DNA of 64,000 nt, taken from positions 212,777-276,776 of the forward strand of contig NZ_JAAEHL010000009.1 of assembly GCF_010614725.1 (NCBI RefSeq). The letters run 5' to 3'. This stretch comes from Flavobacterium ajazii. Its GTDB lineage: Bacteria > Bacteroidota > Bacteroidia > Flavobacteriales > Flavobacteriaceae. This document shows, in pieces, positions 16,155 through 24,186 of this stretch (position 1 is its first letter; every line of letters begins with the position of its first letter). The notes under the pieces were generated by a model. It did no database searches and was not told the origin of the DNA. It saw only the letters and a list, made by a program, of their open reading frames with translations. Both the position numbers and the translations under genes were made by a program.

Positions 16155-16949
16155 ATGAACAATTCAGGTTTTTATAAAATTTCGCTTTCATTCGAAAACA
16201 ATTTATTTGATAAATTATCACATTCTGTCAATTTTGAAAATATCACCAAAGGCAGGATTGGGAATCATTTAGTTTATCTAAAAAATGAAACTGTTCCCAT
16301 TGTCAGAACTACGACTATTTACAACATTCCTGCACATAATTTTTCTTCAATCCATCATCAGATAATAGAAAGTCTTAATACTGAAATTCAAAATTCTTCT
16401 TTAGATTATTTGTCGTTTTTAGATTTTAATAATGCTTTAATTGAAGTATATGACAGTAATTATGCAACTATGAAATATCATTCGGACCAAGCTATGGATT
16501 TAGAAGCAGATTCTTATATTGGTCTTTTTACCTGCTATGAAAAACCAAATGAATTAACTGAGAAAAACATTCGGAAACTGAAAATCAAAGACAAATTTAC
16601 TGATGAAGAATTTGATATTCCGCTGACACATAATTCCATTGTTTTGTTTTCATTATTTACGAATACAAAGTATCTGCATAAAATTGTACTGGAATCAATT
16701 CCGGGTCAGAAAAAATCGGGCGAAGATAATAAATGGATGGGCATAACTTTTCGAAAATCTAAAACATTCATACAATTTAAAAATAATATGCCTTACTTCC
16801 CGGATGGAGAATTGTTGACACTGGCAGATGAGGATGAAAAAAAAGAGTTTTTTAAATTAAGAAGTGAAGAAAACAATAATATGAATTTTGAGTATCCGAA
16901 ATTAAAATATACTTTGAGTGTAGGTGATACTATAATACCTGAGAGATGA
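16155..16949 (+). CDS. AlkB-like Fe(II)/2-oxoglutarate dioxygenase, short form
   Basis: 264 residues. The core is easier to read than in the upstream gene: FNNALIEVYDSNYATMKYHSD with His109-x-Asp111, distal His175 in NTKYLHKIVL, and Arg200 in KWMGITFRKSKTF, the W-x-GITFR pattern that matches AlkB RxxNxxxR/TFR ends. The last about 50 residues (DGELLTL..., FEYPKLKYTLSVGD) line up with the tail of the upstream protein (NGELIKL..., VEYGKIHFSMNSGD), so the two genes are paralogues. Its stop codon overlaps the start of the endonuclease V gene (ATGA, 16946-16949), which implies coupled translation. Likely acts on nucleic acid; not proven. Confidence 0.75.
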   Translation: MNNSGFYKISLSFENNLFDKLSHSVNFENITKGRIGNHLVYLKNETVPIVRTTTIYNIPAHNFSSIHHQIIESLNTEIQNSSLDYLSFLDFNNALIEVYDSNYATMKYHSDQAMDLEADSYIGLFTCYEKPNELTEKNIRKLKIKDKFTDEEFDIPLTHNSIVLFSLFTNTKYLHKIVLESIPGQKKSGEDNKWMGITFRKSKTFIQFKNNMPYFPDGELLTLADEDEKKEFFKLRSEENNNMNFEYPKLKYTLSVGDTIIPER

Positions 16950-17464
16950 TAGAAAATTTTGTGATTTTAGCATTCGATACTTATTATTTTGACGGAAAAG
17001 CCAAAACAGTTTGTATCGAATTCAATCAATGGAACCAAAGTGAAAACTATAAAATTCATACTGAAACCATTGAGAATGTTGAAGAATATATCCCTGGAGA
17101 ATTTTACAGAAGAGAACTGCCATGCATCCTAAGCCTTTTAAATCAAATTGGTTTACAAAAAATTGATGCTATAATTGTTGACGGTTTTGTTTACTTAGAT
17201 GATAATAAAAAACATGGTCTTGGAGGGTATTTATATGAAAAATTAGGAAAAAACATTCCAATAATTGGTGTTGCCAAAACTAATTTTGCAGCTATCAATA
17301 AAGACAAAAAAGCTTTGTTAAGGGGAGACAGTCAAAAACCACTATTTATTACATCAATTGGAATCGATTTAGAAGATGCTTTCGAAAAAATTGAAAGCAT
17401 GGCTGGTGAATTTAGAATTCCAACTTTACTAAAAGAATTAGACAGGCTGACAAAAGAAATATAG
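16946..17464 (+). CDS. Short endonuclease V homologue
   Basis: 172 residues; Thermotoga endonuclease V is about 225, so the N-terminus is short. Family marks in order: Asp11 in ILAFDTYYFDG (first metal Asp), EEYIPGEFYRRELP (the YIP wedge at 48-50 and Glu57), Asp79-Gly80 in IDAIIVDG, and Lys111 in PIIGVAKTNF. The usual HPR segment after the DG motif is replaced by LDDNKKHGLGG. Endonuclease V nicks DNA or RNA next to deoxyinosine/inosine. The retained metal ligands suggest an active nuclease; the changed loop suggests altered specificity. Translationally coupled to the short AlkB-like gene. No terminator was seen before the sigma-factor gene, but 195 bases separate them. Confidence 0.75.
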   Translation: MIENFVILAFDTYYFDGKAKTVCIEFNQWNQSENYKIHTETIENVEEYIPGEFYRRELPCILSLLNQIGLQKIDAIIVDGFVYLDDNKKHGLGGYLYEKLGKNIPIIGVAKTNFAAINKDKKALLRGDSQKPLFITSIGIDLEDAFEKIESMAGEFRIPTLLKELDRLTKEI

Positions 17465-17659
17465 ATATAACTTTATCAATATTTATTCTTATCAAATAAA
17501 AAACACCAGATTTAATGTAACATTTTCCAGCAATAGCGTCAAAGTATATAATTAAATACGGTTCTTTGCAATTCTATTTTGAAATCAGTCATTTATTAGA
17601 ATGCAATAATATTCAGCTCAATGAGTTTAGACTAGGTAAAACTAGCTGTGCTATTTGTT

Positions 17660-18181
17660 ATGGACAATAAAAAGTTTATTTTAAGTTTAAAAAAAGGTAA
17701 TGAAGCGGCCTTCAAAGAGGTTTACTTCAACTACTACGACAAACTGATAAACATTGCCAGACGATTTAATTTCACGGTTCTTACTCCCGAAGACTTTGTG
17801 CAGGAAACATTTTTGAGACTTTACAACAAAAGAGAATTACTCAACGAAGATGTTTTGTTTGACAAACAATTGTTTACCATCTGCAAAAACATTATTATCA
17901 ATCACGTTAACAGAGAAAACAAAATAATTCAGCTTGATCCTGCACAGGTAAGCATTCCTGAAGAACCAGCCGATTCAGGTTTATTTGAAGAAAGACAGGA
18001 AAAATTACAAAACTTCATCAGCCAGCTTCCGGAACAGCAGCAAAAAATATTTACTTTACACAAACTGGAAAACCTTAGCTATAAGGAGATTGCAGAAATT
18101 ACAGATCTTTCTGAAAAGACTATTGCCAATCATATTTATCTCGCCAGTAAATTTATTCGAAAAAAAATCGAAAACCATTAG
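17660..18181 (+). CDS. ECF RNA polymerase sigma factor (FecI-like)
   Basis: 173 residues from the ATG at 17660; the GTG 12 bases upstream (17648) is less likely. Region 2 is FKEVYFNYYDKLINIARRF with TPEDFVQETFLRLY; region 4 is LPEQQQKIFTLHKLENLSYKEIAEITDLSEKTIANHIYLASKFIRKK, a standard sigma-70 helix-turn-helix. It heads a signalling operon with a FecR-type anti-sigma factor and a TonB receptor carrying an STN domain. Such sigma factors are released when the receptor binds its ligand. Confidence 0.9.
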   Translation: MDNKKFILSLKKGNEAAFKEVYFNYYDKLINIARRFNFTVLTPEDFVQETFLRLYNKRELLNEDVLFDKQLFTICKNIIINHVNRENKIIQLDPAQVSIPEEPADSGLFEERQEKLQNFISQLPEQQQKIFTLHKLENLSYKEIAEITDLSEKTIANHIYLASKFIRKKIENH

Positions 18182-18227
18182 GAACTTTTCGGTTCTCGTT
18201 TGTTATACTTAAAAACGAGAACAAAAA

Positions 18228-18437
18228 ATGCATATTGAAGCGTATAAAACGAATGTCAGAACAAAGAAAGACGCCAGCCTTCTGGTAGCTCTTTTACAAT
18301 TCATCATTTCTGATTGTATTATAAATTTTGATTTCAAAAAACGGGAAAGAATTCTCAGAATTGAAACCAACAGAGATATTCAGGAAATGGTTTATGGTGT
18401 TTTTACGAAACAAGGATTTTATTGTAAAAAACTTTAA
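18228..18437 (+). CDS. Small HMA-fold-like protein, 69 residues
   Basis: MHIEAYKTNVRTKKDASLLVALLQFIISDCIINFDFKKRERILRIETNRDIQEMVYGVFTKQGFYCKKL (quoted here only in part by its pattern: V-x-TKKDA, helix, ILRIET, helix, GFYCKKL). The pattern beta-alpha-beta-beta-alpha-beta with an ending GF-C-L resembles the heavy-metal-associated (HMA) fold, but the CxxC metal motif is missing. It is placed between the sigma factor and the anti-sigma factor, 46 bases after one and 11 before the other. Possible role: accessory regulator or degenerate metallochaperone. Family not firmly recognised. Confidence 0.6.
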   Translation: MHIEAYKTNVRTKKDASLLVALLQFIISDCIINFDFKKRERILRIETNRDIQEMVYGVFTKQGFYCKKL

Positions 18438-18448
18438 CCCTGAAAACC

Positions 18449-19291
18449 ATGGATAAAGAAAAACTAAACAACGAATTTGAAAAATTATGGAATGAAACTC
18501 CTCTTTCGCATTCAGACAGCAAAAAGGAAGCTTCGTGGGAGCAATTTCATTCTAAAACTTTTGCTGCCGAAAAAAAGAAATTCAAACCCTGGCGTTATTA
18601 TGCCGCAGCATCTGTTTTGCTTTTTGTGCTGATTGGAACCGGAATTTACTTCAAAGTTCAATCTGATAGTGAGAATGCAGTTCTTGCTGAAAATGTAATT
18701 GAAAACACAAGCTCAACAATAAAGTATGTCGTTTTACCAGACAGTTCAAAAGTAGAATTGAGTCCGAATTCTAAAATTATTTACGGGCAAAATTTTGCTT
18801 TAAACAGAAAAATTAAAATGAATGGTGAAGCTTATTTTAAGGTTAAAAAAGACAAACAGCATCCCTTTCAGGTTTTCTGCGATGAAACTACTACTACTGT
18901 TTTAGGAACTTCTTTTACCGTAAAAGAATTTCAAAACGAAGAAGTAACAGTTGAACTTTACGAAGGAAGCGTTCAGATGAATATAAAAGGCCAGGATCAA
19001 AAATGGATACTCAAACCGGGTGACAAATTCACGTACGTAAACCAGTCTGCTTCAGTAACTGAATTTAGCCGTTTTGTAGATTTTGATAATGAAAAACTTT
19101 CTACTGTCAGTCAGTATATCGAAGACAATTATGGTTACAAAGTGATTCTTCCAAAAGAGAACCTCAACCAGAAAATTACCATCAGAATTAATAAAAAAGA
19201 AAATTTAAAAACAATTTTACAATTAATATCAGAAATGTATAACCTAAACTTTGAACTAAATGAAGATTTAAAACAGATTACTTTTCAATAG
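18449..19291 (+). CDS. FecR-family anti-sigma factor
   Basis: 280 residues, type II membrane topology: cytosolic tail 1-46, one membrane helix at about 49-67 (YYAAASVLLFVLIGTGIYF), periplasmic FecR domain (VLPDSSKVELSPNSKIIYG, NGEAYFKVKKDKQHPFQV, TTVLGTSFTVKEF, VTVELYEGSVQM, LKPGDKFTY) and C-terminal DUF4974 module (IEDNYGYKVILPKENLNQKITIRI...LKTILQLISEMYNLNFE). It binds the ECF sigma factor until the STN domain of the receptor signals. Confidence 0.95.
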   Translation: MDKEKLNNEFEKLWNETPLSHSDSKKEASWEQFHSKTFAAEKKKFKPWRYYAAASVLLFVLIGTGIYFKVQSDSENAVLAENVIENTSSTIKYVVLPDSSKVELSPNSKIIYGQNFALNRKIKMNGEAYFKVKKDKQHPFQVFCDETTTTVLGTSFTVKEFQNEEVTVELYEGSVQMNIKGQDQKWILKPGDKFTYVNQSASVTEFSRFVDFDNEKLSTVSQYIEDNYGYKVILPKENLNQKITIRINKKENLKTILQLISEMYNLNFELNEDLKQITFQ

Positions 19292-19299
19292 AAAAGAAA

Positions 19300-19360
19300 A
19301 AAGGATGCAAGCCGCGAAACTACACATCCTCCTTATAGTCAGAATAACACGAGGTTATTC
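19300..19360 (+). promoter_or_regulatory. Two hairpins between the anti-sigma and receptor genes
   Basis: GGATG...CATCC (about 19304-19330) and GAATAAC/GTTATTC (19342-19348 and 19354-19360) lie in the 98-base gap. Neither ends in a T run. They may set the ratio of receptor to anti-sigma mRNA, as mRNA processing or attenuation signals. Confidence 0.35.
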
Positions 19361-19389
19361 CAATTAATAAATCAAAAATACAAAATTTC

Positions 19390-22008
19390 ATGAAGCATAT
19401 AATTTCAGCATGCTTTTTTTTACTCAGTTGGTGTATGTCTGCCCAAAACGTTACCGTAACTGTAGATCAAAATGTAACCTTAAAAGAATTCTTCAAACAG
19501 ATTGAAAACCAATCTGATTTTAAATTTGCCTTTACAGATCAAATCGATACCAATAAAAAGTATTTCACAAAGAAAACTACTTACAAACAGATTGAAATCG
19601 AGAAACTTATCTCTGAATTAAACAAAAATACTGCTGTACAATTTTCAATCGTAGGTCTTAATATTTTTGTGAAACAGAAATCCCAATCTGTAAAAACGAC
19701 TAAAAAAAAAAGTAAGCTAACCGGACAGGTTTTTGATGATACCAAACAATCCGTTATTGGTGCCAATGTTTATATTCAGGAACTGGAGGTTGGTACCGTA
19801 ACGGATTCAAACGGAAAATTTAGTCTTGAAATTCCAAACGGAAGTTATACGGTTTCCATTAGTTATATTGGTTTAAAAAATAAGGAGAAACAAATTACAG
19901 TTTCTGACGATGTTACGATCACTTTTAATATGGAATCTGACAGCCAGCAATTAGGAGAAGTAATTGTAACCACCAACAAAGCTGCAGATATTAAAACGCC
20001 TCAAATGAGTGTTAATAAACTGTCTATGCAGGATGTTAAGAAGATTCCGGCTGCAATGGGAGAGCCGGATCCCTTAAAATCACTATTGACATTGCCTGGT
20101 GTTACCAATGCAGGCGAAGCTTCGTCTGGCTTTAATGTCCGCGGAGGCGCAGCAGATCAGAACCTTATTTTACTGGATGGCGCCCCGATTTTTGGAGATT
20201 CGCATATGTTTGGTTTTTTCTCTGTTTTTAATGCAGACATGATGAGTGGTTTAGAATTATATAAAGGAGGTATTCCTTCTAAGTTTGGAGGAAGAGTTTC
20301 TTCTGTCCTTGATGTAAACCAACAAACAGGAGATCTTGAGAATTATAAGGTAAACGGAGGAATAGGCGTAATCTCAAGTCGTCTTTTGGTGCAGGGACCT
20401 ATAAAAAAAGGTAAAGGTTCCTTTATAATAGGCGGACGTACTTCTTATGCAAACTTATTTTTAAAATTAGGTGATGTTAATGCCGGCATTGGTTTTTATG
20501 ATCTAAACGCTAAATTGAATTATCGTCTTGATGCTAACAACACGGTTAGTTTTTCAGGTTATTTTGGACATGATGGTATCCGTTTCAATGATCTGGTAGA
20601 TATCAAATTTGGAAATACTATGGGAATTTTTAACTGGAAGCATAAATTCTCAGATGAATTAAATAACAACTTATCCGTTTTCTACAGTGATTATAAATTT
20701 AACCTGAACCTGAATTTTCAGAAATTCAAATGGAAAAACACTGTTCAAACGTATGGTTTAAAATACAATTGGAATCAGTCCGTTACTCAAAATTTTAAAC
20801 TAAATTATGGACTTGAGGGGACTTATTATAATTTTAATCCCGGAACAGTTCAGCCCACCAGCTCAGATTCACAATATAATTACCAACAATTGGATAAAAA
20901 ATATTCTTTAGAATCTGCTGCTTACCTAGACTTTGAACATCAGATTACTGAGAAATTGAATCTCCGATACGGACTTCGTTACAGTTTATTCTATCGTTTA
21001 GGAAGCGAGGAAATCAGTACTTATGAAGATGGCCAAGCAGTAGTATACAATCCAAAATACAATATTTATCAGGAAGGTACTCCAACAGGAACCATATCTT
21101 ATAAAAGCGGTGAAATCATAAGTAAATTTGACAATTTTGAGCCTCGCGCAGCTTTATCATACGCTTTTAGCGAAGATGCATCTGTAAAAGCAAGTTATAA
21201 CAGAATGGCGCAATACATTCATATGTTATCCAACACGCAATCGCCTTTGCCTATGAATCTCTGGACACCAAGTGGTCCTTTTATGAAACCGCAACTACTG
21301 GATCAATATGCAATAGGATATTTTCAAAATATAAAAGATCGTGATTATTCTTTTGAAGGAGAATTGTTTTATAAAAAAATTCAAAACCGTATTGACTATG
21401 TAGAAGGCGCCAATTTACTGGCAAACAACAACATAGAACAGGTAATCCTGAGTGGTAAAGCCAGATCGTATGGTATGGAATTATTGTTTAGAAAAAACAC
21501 TGGTCGATTCAATGGCTGGGTTTCTTATACTTTGTCCAGAGCAGAGCAAAAAACTCCGGGAAGAACTCCTGAAGAACCAGGAATTGCCAACGGTAACTGG
21601 TATTTGTCAGGATATGACAAATTACATAGCTTAAGCGCAGTGGCTACTTATGAACGAAGCGCAAAGTGGTCTTATAATGCTAATTTCTCTCTGCAATCGG
21701 GACAGCCTGTTACCTATGCTAATGGATATTATGATTTTGGCGGATTAAACGTACCTAATTTTTCATTACGAAACGGAAACCGGCTTCCTCTTTACCACCA
21801 CTTGGATTTAGCCGCTACTTACACCCCTAAACCAGATAAAAAGAAAGGGTGGCAAAGCTACTGGGTATTTAGCATTTACAATATCTACAACAGAAAAAAT
21901 GCTGCTTCGATAACATTTGCAACAAATGAGGATACAGGACAAAATGAAACCAAAAAATTATCCATTTACGGATTAGTTCCAGGGGTTTCTTATAACTTTA
22001 AATTTTAA
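19390..22008 (+). CDS. TonB-dependent receptor with STN signalling domain
   Basis: 872 residues. Signal peptide ends CMSAQ. Residues about 20-95 are the STN (secretin/TonB short N-terminal) domain that contacts FecR. Residues about 108-190 form a carboxypeptidase-D regulatory-like domain (KLTGQVFDDTKQSVIGANVYI). The plug begins near 195 (EVIVTTNKAADI... LTLPGVTNAGEASSGFNVRGGAADQNLILLDGAPIF), then an outer-membrane barrel ending YNFKF. STN plus FecIR genes mean it is both transporter and signal transducer. The LDGAPIF/GG plug type occurs in Bacteroidota receptors for peptides, glycans or siderophores; the ligand is not clear. Confidence 0.95.
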   Translation: MKHIISACFFLLSWCMSAQNVTVTVDQNVTLKEFFKQIENQSDFKFAFTDQIDTNKKYFTKKTTYKQIEIEKLISELNKNTAVQFSIVGLNIFVKQKSQSVKTTKKKSKLTGQVFDDTKQSVIGANVYIQELEVGTVTDSNGKFSLEIPNGSYTVSISYIGLKNKEKQITVSDDVTITFNMESDSQQLGEVIVTTNKAADIKTPQMSVNKLSMQDVKKIPAAMGEPDPLKSLLTLPGVTNAGEASSGFNVRGGAADQNLILLDGAPIFGDSHMFGFFSVFNADMMSGLELYKGGIPSKFGGRVSSVLDVNQQTGDLENYKVNGGIGVISSRLLVQGPIKKGKGSFIIGGRTSYANLFLKLGDVNAGIGFYDLNAKLNYRLDANNTVSFSGYFGHDGIRFNDLVDIKFGNTMGIFNWKHKFSDELNNNLSVFYSDYKFNLNLNFQKFKWKNTVQTYGLKYNWNQSVTQNFKLNYGLEGTYYNFNPGTVQPTSSDSQYNYQQLDKKYSLESAAYLDFEHQITEKLNLRYGLRYSLFYRLGSEEISTYEDGQAVVYNPKYNIYQEGTPTGTISYKSGEIISKFDNFEPRAALSYAFSEDASVKASYNRMAQYIHMLSNTQSPLPMNLWTPSGPFMKPQLLDQYAIGYFQNIKDRDYSFEGELFYKKIQNRIDYVEGANLLANNNIEQVILSGKARSYGMELLFRKNTGRFNGWVSYTLSRAEQKTPGRTPEEPGIANGNWYLSGYDKLHSLSAVATYERSAKWSYNANFSLQSGQPVTYANGYYDFGGLNVPNFSLRNGNRLPLYHHLDLAATYTPKPDKKKGWQSYWVFSIYNIYNRKNAASITFATNEDTGQNETKKLSIYGLVPGVSYNFKF

Positions 22009-22012
22009 CAAT

Positions 22013-22852
22013 ATGAATAAAACGGCAAAAAATAATTTTAAAAATAAAGTACTAATTTTATGTAGTCTTCTTTTTATTTTATTGTTATCCTCTTGTGAAG
22101 AGGTGGTAAATCTTGATCTTGAAACTGGCGAAGCTAAAATAGTAATTGATGCTGAAATCCTTTGGAATAAAGATACAGACGGAAAGGTCCAAACTATAAA
22201 AATAAGCAAAATGGCTCCTTATTATAGTACCAGCACACCAAAAGTTTCGGGAGCGCAGGTACGTGTTGAAAACAGTGAAGGTGTAACTTTTACTTTTACA
22301 GAAACAGAACCGGGCATTTATGTTTGTAAGGATTTCGTTCCGGTACTAAATATGGATTACACCCTTTTTGTTGAGGTTGAGGGAAAAAGTTTTACAGCCG
22401 TAGAAAAAATGATTTCTGTAACACCAATTAAGAGAATAGAACAAGAATACAGACCTGACATATCAGGGCCGGATTTATTGGTGCTCTCCATCTTTTATGA
22501 TGATCCTGCTGATCAGCAAAATTTTTATCTGTCTTATTTTACAACCGATTTTTTGAAAATTCCTTATACTTTAATGTCTAATGATGATTTGTACAACGGA
22601 AACGAAGTAAAAGACGAATTTTCAGATACAGATTTAAAACCGGGAAAAACAGTTCAAATTGTACATCGTGGTATTTCAAAAAATTTTCATGATTATATGA
22701 ATTTAATTTTTGAAGCATCAAGTGCAAATCCCTTTGGTACAACACCAGGCAATATTAGAGGAAATATTATCAACACTGGAGATACAAAAGATTTTGCGTT
22801 AGGATATTTCAGGCTTTGTGAAGCTAATACTGTTACGTATGTTATGAAATAA
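22013..22852 (+). CDS. DUF4249 lipoprotein, receptor partner
   Basis: 279 residues; lipoprotein signal ends LLLSSC-EEVVNLDL, then the DUF4249 opening (VVNLDLETGEAKIVIDAEI). The rest is beta-rich (VRVENSEGVTFTFTETEPGIYVC). DUF4249 genes regularly follow TonB receptors of this class, here after only 4 bases, and are thought to be extracellular ligand-binding partners like SusD. A terminator follows at 22884-22915, closing the operon. Confidence 0.9.
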   Translation: MNKTAKNNFKNKVLILCSLLFILLLSSCEEVVNLDLETGEAKIVIDAEILWNKDTDGKVQTIKISKMAPYYSTSTPKVSGAQVRVENSEGVTFTFTETEPGIYVCKDFVPVLNMDYTLFVEVEGKSFTAVEKMISVTPIKRIEQEYRPDISGPDLLVLSIFYDDPADQQNFYLSYFTTDFLKIPYTLMSNDDLYNGNEVKDEFSDTDLKPGKTVQIVHRGISKNFHDYMNLIFEASSANPFGTTPGNIRGNIINTGDTKDFALGYFRLCEANTVTYVMK

Positions 22853-22883
22853 TTTTTTGAAAGAAATTTATTTATATTTTTTA

Positions 22884-22915
22884 GAAAAGCTTTGGAGTAA
22901 TCTGAAGCTTTTTTC
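22884..22915 (+). terminator. Terminator after the DUF4249 gene
   Basis: GAAAAGCTT (22884-22892) and AAGCTTTTTTC (22905-22915) form a stem with a 12-base loop; the descending arm supplies the T run. Confidence 0.7.
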
Positions 22916-23140
22916 GTACCTTTAAGTCAGTTTTAAACTATACTAAAAACGATAATCTATAATAAGGTAAATTCAATTTCACTGAACTGTTTTTGGAAAA
23001 AACATTGAATCTTATCTTATGCCCTGATTATCGTTTTTTTATGCACCAAAACATCCCGTTTACCATTTTTTATCTTTTTAAGCATCTGTACTTTCTACCG
23101 ATACTTTATATTATCTTGCTGTTTATTACTTATTTTAATT

Positions 23141-23638
23141 ATGCATAAGAAAGCCTTAGACCCGTTGGTAGACAAGTCAACTAAAATATTAATTTTAGGA
23201 ACTATGCCCGGGGATCAGTCAATAGCCCATCAGCAATATTATGCAAATAAGGGCAATCGCTTCTGGAAAATTATATTTACCATTTTTGAAGAAGATTTCA
23301 GCGACTCTTATGAGAATCGAAAAGCACTTTTAAAAAAACACAGAATTGGATTATGGCACGTACTGGCTTCCTGTGTAAGAGATGGAAGTAGTGACTCTAA
23401 AATTAAAAACGAAGAAGCAAACAATTTTGCAAACTTCCATAGTCAATTTCCGGACATCAAACATATTTTTTTCGAAAGTAAAGCTGCAGCACTATTCTAT
23501 CAAAAACATCTTGATCATCAAAGTGGTATTTCCTATCAAATATTACCATCAACAAGTGGGTTGAATGCCGGAACATCACTCAGCCAAAAAATTGAAATGT
23601 GGAAAGTTTTAGCAGAAACAGCACAAACCTTAATTTAA
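23141..23638 (+). CDS. DNA-deoxyinosine (hypoxanthine) glycosylase, UDG superfamily
   Basis: 165 residues. Opening motif KILILGTMPGDQSIAHQQYYANKGNRFWKII fits the UDG-superfamily family-6 glycosylases (LILGSMPG...QYYAHPxNxFW). The late motif LPSTSGLNAG replaces the uracil-type HPSP(L/A) loop. These enzymes remove hypoxanthine from DNA, starting base excision repair of deaminated adenine. The gene stands alone, 6 kb from the endonuclease V homologue, and both would deal with the same lesion. Confidence 0.85.
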   Translation: MHKKALDPLVDKSTKILILGTMPGDQSIAHQQYYANKGNRFWKIIFTIFEEDFSDSYENRKALLKKHRIGLWHVLASCVRDGSSDSKIKNEEANNFANFHSQFPDIKHIFFESKAAALFYQKHLDHQSGISYQILPSTSGLNAGTSLSQKIEMWKVLAETAQTLI

Positions 23639-23721
23639 ATCCCTGAATAAATTACTAAAAACCTCAGTTCGATTAATACAGCACAGAACTTGTTTACGAA
23701 TAAATTATACCATTTAATGTT

Positions 23722-23802
23722 CCTGCAAGGTCTTTTTTGAGACCTTGTAGGTATTTTATCATCAGTATGCATACCTACAAGGTTGAAAAAACCTTGCAGG
23801 AT
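23722..23802. repeat. Palindromic double-hairpin repeat, CCTGCAAGGT type
   Basis: CCTGCAAGGTC...GACCTTGTAGG (23722-23751) and ATACCTACAAGGTT...AACCTTGCAGGAT (23771-23802). Each half is a hairpin, and the two halves are also complementary to each other, so the whole could be one long cruciform. The form is that of a REP-like or small mobile intergenic repeat. No second copy lies in this window. Confidence 0.65.
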
Positions 23803-23940
23803 ATCTAATAAATAACAAATTATTGAATAATCGAACTCGGGTTAAAATAACAATTTGTACTTTTAATTTTCTCCAATTGACTATACGAAAATACCCGGTA
23901 CTTAACAGACCTGAAAACAATCTAACATAATCATTTATAA

Positions 23941-24174
23941 ACAGATATTCAGCTAAAAGGTTGTAAATTTGTATATGAATTTATTCGGCATTTTACAGAA
24001 CAGAATATTCTTCAGACATATCATCTTATTCATAATGAGGATTCTTTGAAAAAAAAATACAAAGACAAGAATTTTGCCGGTCGTGACTATTGCGAAAAAA
24101 TGGATATCAAACTTGTTTTTAATAAACGGAATCATCTTTTTCCCGCAACGGTCTTCAAAAGTGTGAATGCTTAA
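23941..24174 (+). pseudogene. Possible gene remnant or tiny gene
   Basis: The frame from 23941 to the TAA at 24172-24174 is open for 77 codons and reads like protein (HNEDSLKKKYKDKNFAGRD, KLVFNKRNHLFPATVFKSV) but has no ATG; the only start is a TTG at 24046. A -7 box TAAATTTG (23964-23971) and an ATG at 23975 lie in another frame that stops after 24 codons. A frameshift soon after that ATG would join both. Family not recognised. Confidence 0.25.
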
Positions 24175-24186
24175 AATTAGTGTGAC

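Larger units (their letters stand above)
23639..24186. other. Intergenic region with repeats and a possible gene remnant
   Basis: 548 bases. It holds a double hairpin repeat (23722-23802) and a short coding-like stretch (23941-24174). No other gene was supported. Confidence 0.5.

Noticed and set aside
23041..23148. 35-codon hydrophobic ORF (MHQNIPFTIFYLFKHLYFLP...) before the glycosylase gene
   Set aside because: It overlaps the glycosylase start, has no promoter or ribosome site of its own, and hydrophobic text is expected by chance in AT-rich DNA.
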